DNA of 64,000 bases from DASXMT01 sp963803065 (GTDB lineage Bacteria > Actinomycetota > Acidimicrobiia > Acidimicrobiales > RAAP-2): NCBI GenBank assembly GCA_963803065.1, contig CAWDKW010000002.1, positions 124,001 to 188,000 on the forward strand, written 5' to 3'. Positions 24,579 through 31,937 of this stretch are shown in pieces. Numbering within the stretch: the first letter of the stretch is position 1; each line of letters opens with the position of its first letter. The translations under genes and the position numbers were made by a program. The notes below the pieces were generated by a model. It was not told the origin of the DNA and ran no database searches. It worked only from the letters and a program-made list of their open reading frames with translations.

Positions 24579-26078
24579 GTGAATCTCATGATGTTGCTCG
24601 ACATGGCCATGTCCGGCCACCCGACCCGTGTGGCCATCGGCCGTGCTGATGACGGGCTCAGCTACGAGGAGCTCTACCGCCGGGCCGGCATCGCCGCGGC
24701 GAGGATCCGGCGGGACGGCGTCGCCCACGTCGCCTACGTGGGCACCAATGCGCCCGCCTTCGCCGTCGCCGTCTTCGCCAGCTCGTGGGCCGGAGTCCCC
24801 GTACTTCCGATCAACTACCGGCTGGGACACGAGCAGGTGACCGGGCTGCTCGACCAGCACGAGGACGTCCTGGTCATCGCGGACGAACTGGCCAAGGCCA
24901 GCCTGTCGGGTGTGAACCATCCCGTGATCGACCGGGACGACTGGATGGCCTCGACCGCGATCGGTCCGACGTGCGAAGAGTGGTCGAACGACCCCGAAGG
25001 CATCTGTGTCCTGCTGTACACCAGCGGCACGACATCGGCACCGAAGGCGGCCATCCTGCGACACCGCCACCTCCTCTCCTATGTCTTCTCCTCGGTCGAT
25101 TTCGGGGGGGCCGAGGAGAGCGATGCCGTCGCCGTCACCGTCCCGCCCTACCACGTGGCCGGTGTCGCCAATCTGGTCAGCAATCTCTACGCCGGAAGAC
25201 GGCTCGTCTACCTCGACGCCTTCAGCCCGGAGATCTGGCTCGACACCGTCCGCAAGGAGCAGGTGACCCACGCCATGGTCGTGCCCACCATGCTGGCGCG
25301 GATCGTCGAGTCCCTGGCCGGCCAAGAGGACGCCGGCGTGTCCACCCTCCGAACGCTTTCCTATGGTGGGTCCCGGATCGCTCCGACCATCGTCGCCCGC
25401 GCTCTGGAGCTGTTCCCGACCACCGACTTCGTCAACGCCTACGGTCTGACCGAGACCAGCTCGACCATCGCCCTCCTCGGGCCCGAGGACCACCGGGCCG
25501 CCGTCGAGAGCGACGATCCGGGGATCCGCGCCCGCCTGGGGTCGGCCGGCCGCCTCATTCCCGGCATCGAGGCCGAGGTCCGAGGGGCCGATGGTTCACC
25601 CCTCCCGGTCGGCCAGGCCGGCGACCTCTGGCTTCGGGGCGAGCAGGTGTCGGGTGAGTACCTCTCGGCCACGTCGCCGCTCGACGCCGAGGGTTGGTTC
25701 CCCACCCGCGACCGTGCCTTCTTCGACGCGGACGGCTACCTGTTCATCGAGGGACGGACCGACGACACCATCATCCGCGGCGGCGAGAACATCGCCCCGG
25801 CCGAGATCGAAGAAGTCTTGGTCCAACACCCGGCGGTGGCCGACGTTGCCGTCGTGGGCGTGCCCGATGAGGAGTGGGGCCAACGGATCGCTGCCGTCGT
25901 CGTCCCCGTAGCCGGCGAGTCGGTCGACAGCGAGGACCTGCGCGCCTTCGTCCGCGAGCAGTTGCGGACCTCGAAGACACCCGACCAGATCGTGGTGTGG
26001 GAAGAGCTCCCCTACACCGACACGGGCAAGCTGGTCCGCCGGAAGGTCGCCGCCGCGCTCGGCGGCGACGAGAGCTGA
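24579..26078 (+). CDS. AMP-binding acyl-CoA synthetase
   Basis: This 499-residue ANL-superfamily ligase has the P-loop-like LLYTSGTTSAPKAAIL at 145-160, YGLTETSS in the adenine-binding region near 285, the hinge and Asp in GWFPTRDRAFFDADGYL, RTDDTIIRGGENIAPAEIEEVL, and the C-terminal catalytic Lys484 in TDTGKLVRRK. It activates a carboxylic acid to its CoA ester via an acyl-adenylate; chain type is not predictable. GTG 24579 is preceded by an AGAGGA ribosome site; the frame upstream is intergenic. It is divergent from the enoyl-CoA hydratase/HAD pair, suggesting a shared degradation module. Confidence 0.88.
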   Translation: MNLMMLLDMAMSGHPTRVAIGRADDGLSYEELYRRAGIAAARIRRDGVAHVAYVGTNAPAFAVAVFASSWAGVPVLPINYRLGHEQVTGLLDQHEDVLVIADELAKASLSGVNHPVIDRDDWMASTAIGPTCEEWSNDPEGICVLLYTSGTTSAPKAAILRHRHLLSYVFSSVDFGGAEESDAVAVTVPPYHVAGVANLVSNLYAGRRLVYLDAFSPEIWLDTVRKEQVTHAMVVPTMLARIVESLAGQEDAGVSTLRTLSYGGSRIAPTIVARALELFPTTDFVNAYGLTETSSTIALLGPEDHRAAVESDDPGIRARLGSAGRLIPGIEAEVRGADGSPLPVGQAGDLWLRGEQVSGEYLSATSPLDAEGWFPTRDRAFFDADGYLFIEGRTDDTIIRGGENIAPAEIEEVLVQHPAVADVAVVGVPDEEWGQRIAAVVVPVAGESVDSEDLRAFVREQLRTSKTPDQIVVWEELPYTDTGKLVRRKVAAALGGDES

Positions 26079-26218
26079 CGGCCCCGAGGCTCCGAGCGGG
26101 AGTCCCTTCCTTCGAGGCCGGTACCGCAAGACCGGGTGCGCACGGGCGTTGCTCCAAGAGACGCGTTGCCACCGGGGGCCCTCCGTCGGCCGGCGATGCC
26201 GAGGGAGCGTGGACTCGT

Positions 26219-27232
26219 ATGCGGACACGATGGATCGGGACAGTGCTGGCGGCCGGCGCGCTGGTGACGGCCCCGCTCGGTTTGACCGGGGCCACGATCG
26301 CCGGCGGACTCACCTCGTTGTCCGCCGGGGCGACAACGCCGTCGTCATCAGGTGACCCGGATGCGGCCACCTACCCGGTGCCGTACACCTTCCTCGCCAA
26401 TATCCTCGCTGCACCCACCGGGCCTGACACTCCTCCCCCCGGTGCCAACGACTGGACCTGCAAGCCGTCGGTCACCCACCCCGAACCGGTCGTCCTCGTC
26501 CACGGCCTGCTGGCCAACGAGACCGACAACTGGCAGACCATCTCGCCCCTGTTGGCCGACAACGGGTACTGCGTGTTCGCCTTGACCTACGGCACCAACC
26601 CGAGCTTCCCCGCACCACCGATCGACGAGCTCGGTGGATTGATGCCGATGGAGCAGAGTGCGGCCGCCCTTGCCGCGTTCGTGGACAAGGTGCTGACCGC
26701 CACCGGAGCAGCCAAGGTCGACCTGGTCGGCCACTCCGAAGGGGCCACGATGCCCGACTACTACCTCAAGTTCCTCGGTGGTTCGGCTCACGTCGATGCC
26801 TTCGTCGGTCTGGCCCCAGTCGTGCATGGCACCGACGTCGCCGATCCGCTCATGATCCAAGAGGTCACCGACGCGCTGGGCCTCGGTTCAAGCGAGTCGC
26901 AGCTCTTGGCTTCCCTCTGTGCCGCCTGCGAGGAGCTCGCCCCGCATTCGGCCTTCACCGAGAAGCTCGATGCGGGTGGTGTGGCCATGCCCGGCGTGCG
27001 ATACACCCAGATCATGACCACCCACGATGAGCTGGTGGTCCCCTACACCAGCGGAGAGATCGCCGGGAGCAACAGCACGAACATCGTCGTCCAGAACCAG
27101 TGCTCGCTCGACCTCGCCGATCACCTGTCCCTCGCATCCGACCCGGTCGCCGCGCAGGACGTGCTCAACGCGCTCGACCCGGCCGAGGCGCAATCGCCGC
27201 CCTGCACCCTCGTCGCGCCTGTCGTCGGCTAG
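26219..27232 (+). CDS. Secreted lipase/esterase (alpha/beta hydrolase, lipase class 2-like)
   Basis: This 337-residue exported protein has a signal peptide in the first ~35 residues (MRTRWIG start, then a long hydrophobic stretch to LSAGAT). The oxyanion segment VVLVHGLLAN is at about 91-100, and the nucleophile elbow is G-H-S173-E-G. The catalytic Asp is probably in THDELVVPYT and the His in ADHLSL, the order seen in actinobacterial EstA/LipA-type lipases. A serine/threonine-rich linker follows the signal. It likely hydrolyses extracellular esters. ATG 26219 begins the signal peptide. Stands alone, downstream of the acyl-CoA synthetase on the same strand. Confidence 0.83.
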   Translation: MRTRWIGTVLAAGALVTAPLGLTGATIAGGLTSLSAGATTPSSSGDPDAATYPVPYTFLANILAAPTGPDTPPPGANDWTCKPSVTHPEPVVLVHGLLANETDNWQTISPLLADNGYCVFALTYGTNPSFPAPPIDELGGLMPMEQSAAALAAFVDKVLTATGAAKVDLVGHSEGATMPDYYLKFLGGSAHVDAFVGLAPVVHGTDVADPLMIQEVTDALGLGSSESQLLASLCAACEELAPHSAFTEKLDAGGVAMPGVRYTQIMTTHDELVVPYTSGEIAGSNSTNIVVQNQCSLDLADHLSLASDPVAAQDVLNALDPAEAQSPPCTLVAPVVG

Positions 27233-27411
27233 GCCAGCGTCCACGCCATCGGCAGGTCGCGACGTTTCAAGGGAATCTCTGGAGCCGGGGGTTCGCCACC
27301 GGATCGGGAGCGACGCTGCTTGGTTTGCCTGGTCCGCCGGCGGGTATTTCTTTATTGGGGAGGGCGTAATGCAATGTCTGAACGCCCCGCAGGACAAAGA
27401 GAGGAGTCGTC

Positions 27412-28323
27412 ATGACGACCACGCTCGGTCAGGCAACCGGTAGAGGTGGGTTTGGCACCCACCGGAGGTCATTTACGGGGGAAACGGGGGTCGCAGTGCG
27501 GTCGACCTCGATCAGCTTGGGCATGGTCGGCTTCCTTGCCCTCGTGGCCTCGGCGTGGGGCGGGATCGTGCCTTTCGTCGGTCCTACCTTCGGCTTCAGT
27601 GCTGATGGTGCTGCTTCGTGGTATTGGAATCTCAGTCATGTCGTACTGGCATTGATACCGGGTGCTCTGGGTTGTCTCGTCGCTCTCACCTTCTTGGCCC
27701 CTGTGAACGCCACGGTGACCCGCCGGCGCCTGAGCCTGACCACCGCCGGCATCATCGGCATCGCCAGCGGTGCCTGGTTCGTGATCGGGCCGCTGGCCTG
27801 GCCAGTGTTGGTGAACACCCACTCGTACTTCCTTGCCGCCACCCCATTGCGGATGCTGGAGTACCAGGTCGGCTACGCACTGGGACCAGGACTGATCCTG
27901 GTGATGTGCAGCGCTTTCGCCGTCGGTTGGGCAGCCCGTCACAATCGGCCTCTTGAGGCAGTCGGGGCGGCTCGAGACGTTCCCTACGTGGCCGGGGCCG
28001 GTCCTGGCGTCGTAGGCGATCCAGCCATGGCGCCGCGGCCCACCGCCTCTGGGACACCGGTTGCTCCCCAGGCCCAGCCGGTTGCTCCGCAGGCCCAGCC
28101 GGTTGCTCCGCAGGCCCAGCCGGTTGCTCCGCAGGCCCAGCCGGTTGCTCCGGAGGCCCAGCCGGTTGCTCCGGAACCTCCGGTACAGCACCTCGCCTCG
28201 GAGAGCGAGGTCTTTGGAACCGCTCCGACCCGGGAGGCCGGCAGCGCGAGACCAGCTCCGCCTTCTGAGTCCCCGGCGGGCACCGACAAGTCCGCGGCGA
28301 GCACCGAGCCGCCGCTCCCGTAG
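27412..28323 (+). CDS. Membrane protein with proline-rich VAPQAQP repeat tail
   Basis: This 303-residue protein of unknown function has four probable transmembrane helices (near 33-55, 72-95, 108-128 and 145-170). A glycine-rich linker is followed by a tail with six tandem heptads of the VAPQAQP/VAPEAQP type (about 217-258), then an Ala/Ser/Pro-rich end. The heptads are encoded by near-identical 21-bp repeats. The tail should be on one side of the membrane and could span peptidoglycan or bind partners. ATG 27412 has a GAGGAG ribosome site. It is less GC-rich than its neighbours. No recognised domain. Confidence 0.7.
   Translation: MTTTLGQATGRGGFGTHRRSFTGETGVAVRSTSISLGMVGFLALVASAWGGIVPFVGPTFGFSADGAASWYWNLSHVVLALIPGALGCLVALTFLAPVNATVTRRRLSLTTAGIIGIASGAWFVIGPLAWPVLVNTHSYFLAATPLRMLEYQVGYALGPGLILVMCSAFAVGWAARHNRPLEAVGAARDVPYVAGAGPGVVGDPAMAPRPTASGTPVAPQAQPVAPQAQPVAPQAQPVAPQAQPVAPEAQPVAPEPPVQHLASESEVFGTAPTREAGSARPAPPSESPAGTDKSAASTEPPLP
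28060..28172 (+). repeat. In-gene 21-bp tandem repeats (VAPQAQP heptads)
   Basis: About five consecutive 21-bp units of CCGGTTGCTCCGCAGGCCCAG, with single-base variants (CCC/CCG, CAG/GAG), encode the proline-rich tail of the membrane protein. Near identity between units shows recent expansion; the copy number is likely to vary between strains. Confidence 0.9.
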
Positions 28324-28372
28324 CGGACCCCGCGTTCGATCGACCGTCTCCCGGGTCCGGGCTAGGCCGATT

Positions 28373-28389
28373 CATCTGCTATTCAGATG
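28373..28389. terminator. Short perfect inverted repeat CATCTG-N5-CAGATG
   Basis: Perfect 6-bp arms around CTATT lie 50 bp after the membrane-protein stop and 22 bp before the -35 of the next gene. It could be a weak terminator or an operator for the cyclic-nucleotide-binding gene. Confidence 0.35.
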
Positions 28390-28410
28390 GCTATGATCTC
28401 ATTCAACTGT

Positions 28411-28439
28411 TTGACAGATATACTCCATCCAGGCAGAAT
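28411..28439 (+). promoter_or_regulatory. Sigma-A-type promoter of the cyclic-nucleotide-binding gene
   Basis: A perfect TTGACA at 28411-28416 is followed by a 17-bp spacer and CAGAAT at 28434-28439. The region is distinctly AT-richer than its surroundings. Transcription would start near 28446, leaving a leader of about 53 bp with GGAGG before ATG 28499. Confidence 0.6.
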
Positions 28440-28498
28440 TGTGGCGGGACGGCACACATGGCCCGAGCAGACATGGCCGGAGAAGATGGAGGTCAGCG

Positions 28499-28927
28499 AT
28501 GAGGAACCGGAATCACGCCTCGAAACTGGGGCAGTTGGAGCTCTTCGGAGACTGCAGCAGGCGCGAGTTGGCCAGGGTTGAGTCGCTGCTGACCATGGTC
28601 ACCGTTCCCGCTGGCCATGTCCTCATCCGTGAGGGGAGGACGGGGAACGAGTTCCTCATCATCGCTTCGGGCGAGGCCGAGGTCACTAAGTCCACCGGCC
28701 ATGGCAACGCCAAGGTCGCCGAGCTGGGCGATGGCGAGTTCGTTGGAGAGATTGCCCTGCTCCAGGGCGTCCCCCGGACGGCGACTGTCACTGCCAAGAC
28801 GGACCTGACCGCGTATGTGAGCAATGCAGCCGAATTCCGGGAGATCCTGCGGTCCGCTCCGGCCGCGGCCACGCGGATCACTCGGGCTTCGAGCCTGCGT
28901 GCCGCCGACCTGGCGCTCGCCGCCTAA
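28499..28927 (+). CDS. Stand-alone cyclic nucleotide-binding domain protein
   Basis: This 142-residue protein consists of one CNB (cNMP-binding) fold and nothing else. LGQLELFGDCSRRELARVESL opens it, VPAGHVLIREGRTGNEFLIIASGEAEV forms the first beta-roll half, and GEFVGEIALLQGVPRTATVTA is the phosphate-binding cassette with Glu and Arg in the canonical places. There is no helix-turn-helix or catalytic partner domain. It may be a cAMP sensor or sink, or act on a partner protein. ATG 28499 has GGAGG 7 bp upstream and a clear promoter. The stop codon is inside a 21-bp tandem repeat. Confidence 0.85.
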   Translation: MRNRNHASKLGQLELFGDCSRRELARVESLLTMVTVPAGHVLIREGRTGNEFLIIASGEAEVTKSTGHGNAKVAELGDGEFVGEIALLQGVPRTATVTAKTDLTAYVSNAAEFREILRSAPAAATRITRASSLRAADLALAA

Positions 28928-28969
28928 CTCCCAGCGCTCGACGCCTAACTCCCAGCGCTCGTCGGACTA
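28913..28969. repeat. Stop-codon-containing 21-bp tandem repeat
   Basis: Unit 1 (28913-28933) GCGCTCGCCGCCTAACTCCC plus A contains the gene's last codons and TAA. Unit 2 (28934-28954) is identical but for one base (GACGCC), again with TAA. A partial third copy (GCGCTCGTCGGACTA) follows. Confidence 0.92.
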
Positions 28970-29065
28970 TCCCGGCTGCGTTCCGGTCGCAGTCGTCAGA
29001 CCGCTTTGTCCGCCCCGCCCGGCTGGACGCGGACGGCGAAAAGAGCGCCACTACGCTCTCGATCG

Positions 29066-29533
29066 ATGTCACCGAGCGCGAAGGTCCTGACCGTCTCCGA
29101 CTCGACCTACCGGGGGGAGCGCGTCGACCGGTCGGGGCCGGCACTGGTCGGCGTGCTAGAGGCGAACGGGTTCGACGTGGAGGAACGCCGTCTCCTTCCT
29201 GACGGAGCGCAGTCCGTCGCCGAGGCGATCCGGGAGTCGGCCGTCGGCTTCGCCGGCGCCATCCTCACCACCGGCGGGACCGGCTTTGCCCCGACGGACC
29301 AGACACCCGAGGGGACCCAGCTGGTTCTCGAACGACGGGCCCCGGGGTTGGCCGAGGCCATGCGCGCCGCCAGCCCGCTGGGCCGCCTCTCCCGGGGAGC
29401 CGCAGGTACGGTCGGGCAGTGCATCGTGCTCAACCTGCCGGGCTCGACGGGAGGAGCGGTCGAGTGCCTGGAGGCGGTGATCGACGTGCTCCCTCATGCG
29501 CTCGACCTGCTGTCGGGCGGTTCCCCGCACTGA
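29066..29533 (+). CDS. mog: MogA/MoaB family molybdenum cofactor protein
   Basis: This 155-residue protein is of the MoCF_biosynth fold. It has TVSDSTYRGERVDRSGPAL near 9-27, TTGGTGFAPTD at 68-78 (the substrate-binding motif) and NLPGSTGGAVECLEAV near 124-139. MogA adenylylates molybdopterin before metal insertion; MoaB proteins are close relatives with similar activity. It is convergent with moaC/mobA within a molybdenum locus. ATG 29066 lies 8 bp after a TACGCT -10-like hexamer without a ribosome site, so the message may be leaderless. MogA versus MoaB cannot be decided here. Confidence 0.85.
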   Translation: MSPSAKVLTVSDSTYRGERVDRSGPALVGVLEANGFDVEERRLLPDGAQSVAEAIRESAVGFAGAILTTGGTGFAPTDQTPEGTQLVLERRAPGLAEAMRAASPLGRLSRGAAGTVGQCIVLNLPGSTGGAVECLEAVIDVLPHALDLLSGGSPH

Positions 29534-29556
29534 ACGGCGGTCGGACGCCGGACCGC

Positions 29557-30066
29557 CTACTGATCGGACCCGACCGGGCCGGGGCGCCCGGCCGAGCGCT
29601 CCCAGCGACCGGAGCGACCCCCCTCTTTCAACCACAGCGTCACCTCGTCGAGGTACGCCGCCGGGTCCACCGGGCTGAGTGCACAGACAACGGTCAGCCC
29701 AGCCACCGTGCAGGCGGTGAGGGCCTCCATCTCCACCCCGGTGCGATCGACCACCTCGGTCATGGCCGATATATCGACCCTCCCTTCGCTGGGAACCACG
29801 TCGACCTGTACGTCGGTGAGCCGGATCGGGTGGCACAAGGGAAGCAGAACCGAGGTCCGCTTGGCCGCCTGGACCCCGGCCACCCGCGCCGCCTGCACGG
29901 GGTCGAGATCGCCGGGCCCAACGGCCAGTGCCTCGGAGACGTCGGACGCCGTGCGGACGACGGCACGGGCAACTGCACGACGTGCGGTCGGCTCCTTGCC
30001 GGTGATGTCGACCATCCAGGCTCGGCCGTGTTCGTCCAGGTGCGGGAATTCGGGGTGGCCGGTCAC
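29557..30066 (-). CDS. moaC: Cyclic pyranopterin monophosphate synthase MoaC
   Basis: This 169-residue enzyme carries the conserved stretch VDITGKEPTARRAVARA, the family core VQAAKRTSVLLPLCHPIRLTDVQVDV, and GVEMEALTACTVAGLTV. With MoaA it converts GTP to cyclic pyranopterin monophosphate, the first molybdopterin intermediate; moaA is not in the window. GTG 30066 overlaps the stop of mobA (GTGA), giving a mobA-moaC operon. The C-terminus is slightly extended with a charged tail (RSGRWERS). Cytosolic, hexameric in known members. Confidence 0.92.
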   Translation of the reverse strand: MTGHPEFPHLDEHGRAWMVDITGKEPTARRAVARAVVRTASDVSEALAVGPGDLDPVQAARVAGVQAAKRTSVLLPLCHPIRLTDVQVDVVPSEGRVDISAMTEVVDRTGVEMEALTACTVAGLTVVCALSPVDPAAYLDEVTLWLKEGGRSGRWERSAGRPGPVGSDQ

Positions 30067-30764
30067 GGGTGACCAGGCCCGGCGTCGTGGGCGGCGACAC
30101 CCGGGGGCCGAGCCAGGCGGGCCAGGTCCTCGGGGGTGTCGATGTCGGCGAAGCACCCTTGGTCGACGACCCCGGACCATGCCTCGGGTCCGAGCCAGGT
30201 CACCGGGGTGACGTCGAGCAGCTCCATGAGCGATCGCCGGCCCTCCTCGACCAAGCCACGGCACCGATCCAGGGCCGCCCGACCAAAGCGGGCGCATAGC
30301 GGTTGGGGGCGACCGCCGACAACGGGCACCACCGTCCCCGCCCCCCGCGCTCCGGCCAACAGCTCGAGCAACGGCACCGACACGGTGGGAAGGTCGCAGG
30401 CCAACACCAGCACGGGGCCGGCGTGGCCCAAACCGGACAATGCCGTCCAGCCCGTAGCCAGGGCGGCCAGGGGGCCGGCACCGGGACGGTCGTCAGGAAC
30501 GGCGACGAACCCCGACCTGCCGGGCCCGACCTCGAGGACCGGGTCGGCCACCTCGGCCAGGGCGGACGCCACCGTCACGGCGCACGTGCGCCCGTCGGCC
30601 AGCACGATGGACGCCTTGTCCCGACCCATCCGCCGGCTGGCCCCACCGGTGAGCACCAGACCAGCGGTTGGGCGTCCGCGCCCGGCGACCGCCGCCCCGC
30701 CCTCAGTGCCGCTATCTCGGCCGATGGCCTGACCTCCTGGACTTCGAACCAGCCCCGGCACCAT
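30063..30764 (-). CDS. mobA: Molybdenum cofactor guanylyltransferase MobA
   Basis: This nucleotidyltransferase has the GTP-binding signature LTGGASRRMGRDK at about 38-50, LACDLPTVSVPLLE for the metal-binding Asp, and CFADIDTPEDL near the end. It joins GMP to molybdopterin to form the MGD cofactor. The N-terminus is uncertain. ATG 30764 adds about 30 residues before the conserved start; a strong AGGAGG lies just inside this extension but is followed by ATC rather than a normal start codon. It overlaps moaC by 4 bp, and is divergent from the molybdate uptake genes. Confidence 0.87.
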   Translation of the reverse strand: MVPGLVRSPGGQAIGRDSGTEGGAAVAGRGRPTAGLVLTGGASRRMGRDKASIVLADGRTCAVTVASALAEVADPVLEVGPGRSGFVAVPDDRPGAGPLAALATGWTALSGLGHAGPVLVLACDLPTVSVPLLELLAGARGAGTVVPVVGGRPQPLCARFGRAALDRCRGLVEEGRRSLMELLDVTPVTWLGPEAWSGVVDQGCFADIDTPEDLARLARPPGVAAHDAGPGHP

Positions 30765-30938
30765 CGCATCGCGCCGGCGATCAAGTAGTGCTGGTGGGCT
30801 ATGTACGATACCGATACCGACGCACCCGCCGAGCAGCCGGCTCCCACGAGGCACATGCGTACCGTTGCGCCATCTCTGCCTTGCAGATTCGGTGTAAACC
30901 TGCTCAGTTCTGCCGCAAATGCTTGTTAGAATTCGGCC

Positions 30939-31937
30939 GTGACACCGAAACGGAGGGGCAGGCCACCCGCGCCAGCCCGCCGGATCCGCCGTGCGGGCCC
31001 TCCAGTCGGGCCCGTGGGCCACCTGCGCACCGTCGGCCTCTTGGGCGCCGCCGGCCTCCTGAGCGCCGTGAACCTCGCGAGCACCGTGGGCCCCCTGAGC
31101 GCCGCTCCCGCCTACGCCAGCGGCCCGACGGCGGCGACCGTCCGGCACACGGGGCCGGTGAATGTGCTCTACGCCGGATCGCTCGTGCAGACTATGGAGC
31201 AGGTCATCGGGCCCCGGTTCGACGCCGCCACCGGGTACACCTTCACCGGCTTCTCGGCCGGCTCCGACGCGCTGGCCACCCAGATCAAGGACGGGGTGCA
31301 AAAGGGCGACGTGTTCGTCAGCGCCAGCCCAGCTGTGAACCAGGAGCTGGCGGGCCAGGCCAACGGGAACTGGGTGTCCTGGTACATCACCTTCGCCCGC
31401 GCCCCGTTGGTCATCGGCTACAACCCGAACAGCACCTTCGCCCATGATCTGAGGACGAAGCCCTGGCCTGACGTCGTCCTCGAGCCCGGCTTCCGGCTGG
31501 GACGGACCGATCCGGCGACCGACCCCAAGGGCAAGCTGGCCGTGACCGCGATGGACGAGGCGGCGCAGCTCGACCATCTGCCGGCGCTGGCCCAGCTGGT
31601 CACCACCGACACCGGTGTGTTCCCCGAAGAGACGCTGGTCGGCCGGCTCCAGGCCGGCCAGCTCGATGCCGGATTCTTCTACACGGCCGAGGCCAGAGCG
31701 GCTGGCATCCCGACCATCGCATTGGGGCGCATCGCGTTGGCCGCGACGTTCACGGTGACCGTCCTCAACCGCGCTCCCGATCGGACCGCGGCCGTCGCCT
31801 TCGTCTCCTATCTCGTGGGGAACAGGGGTCAAGCCGCCCTGGCCTCACAAGGGTTCACGCTGGTCAAGCCGCCCACGGTCCATGGGTCGGCGAGCAGGGT
31901 ACCGACCTCGCTCCGGCCGACCCCAGGCTCTGGGTGA
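30939..31937 (+). CDS. modA: Molybdate/tungstate-binding protein (ModA/WtpA-like)
   Basis: This 332-residue exported binding protein has a long arginine-rich start followed by a hydrophobic segment (about 29-58) ending near AYASG. The mature domain begins VNVLYAGSLVQTMEQVIGP and continues TGFSAGSDALATQIKDG and DVFVSASPAVNQEL, typical of extracellular type II binding proteins for oxyanions. The LYAGSL opening is closer to archaeal-type WtpA/ModA class III proteins. It delivers molybdate or tungstate to the fused transporter. GTG 30939; the stop overlaps the modBC start (GTGA). Confidence 0.87.
   Translation: MTPKRRGRPPAPARRIRRAGPPVGPVGHLRTVGLLGAAGLLSAVNLASTVGPLSAAPAYASGPTAATVRHTGPVNVLYAGSLVQTMEQVIGPRFDAATGYTFTGFSAGSDALATQIKDGVQKGDVFVSASPAVNQELAGQANGNWVSWYITFARAPLVIGYNPNSTFAHDLRTKPWPDVVLEPGFRLGRTDPATDPKGKLAVTAMDEAAQLDHLPALAQLVTTDTGVFPEETLVGRLQAGQLDAGFFYTAEARAAGIPTIALGRIALAATFTVTVLNRAPDRTAAVAFVSYLVGNRGQAALASQGFTLVKPPTVHGSASRVPTSLRPTPGSG

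Noticed and set aside
27233..27411. Possible riboswitch before the repeat-tailed membrane protein
   Set aside because: I could not match it to any known aptamer core, and downstream function gives no support.
30720..30764. ATC as start codon of mobA after a strong AGGAGG
   Set aside because: ATC initiation is very rare; an in-frame ATG upstream exists, though its extension is not conserved. Left as an uncertainty in the mobA entry.
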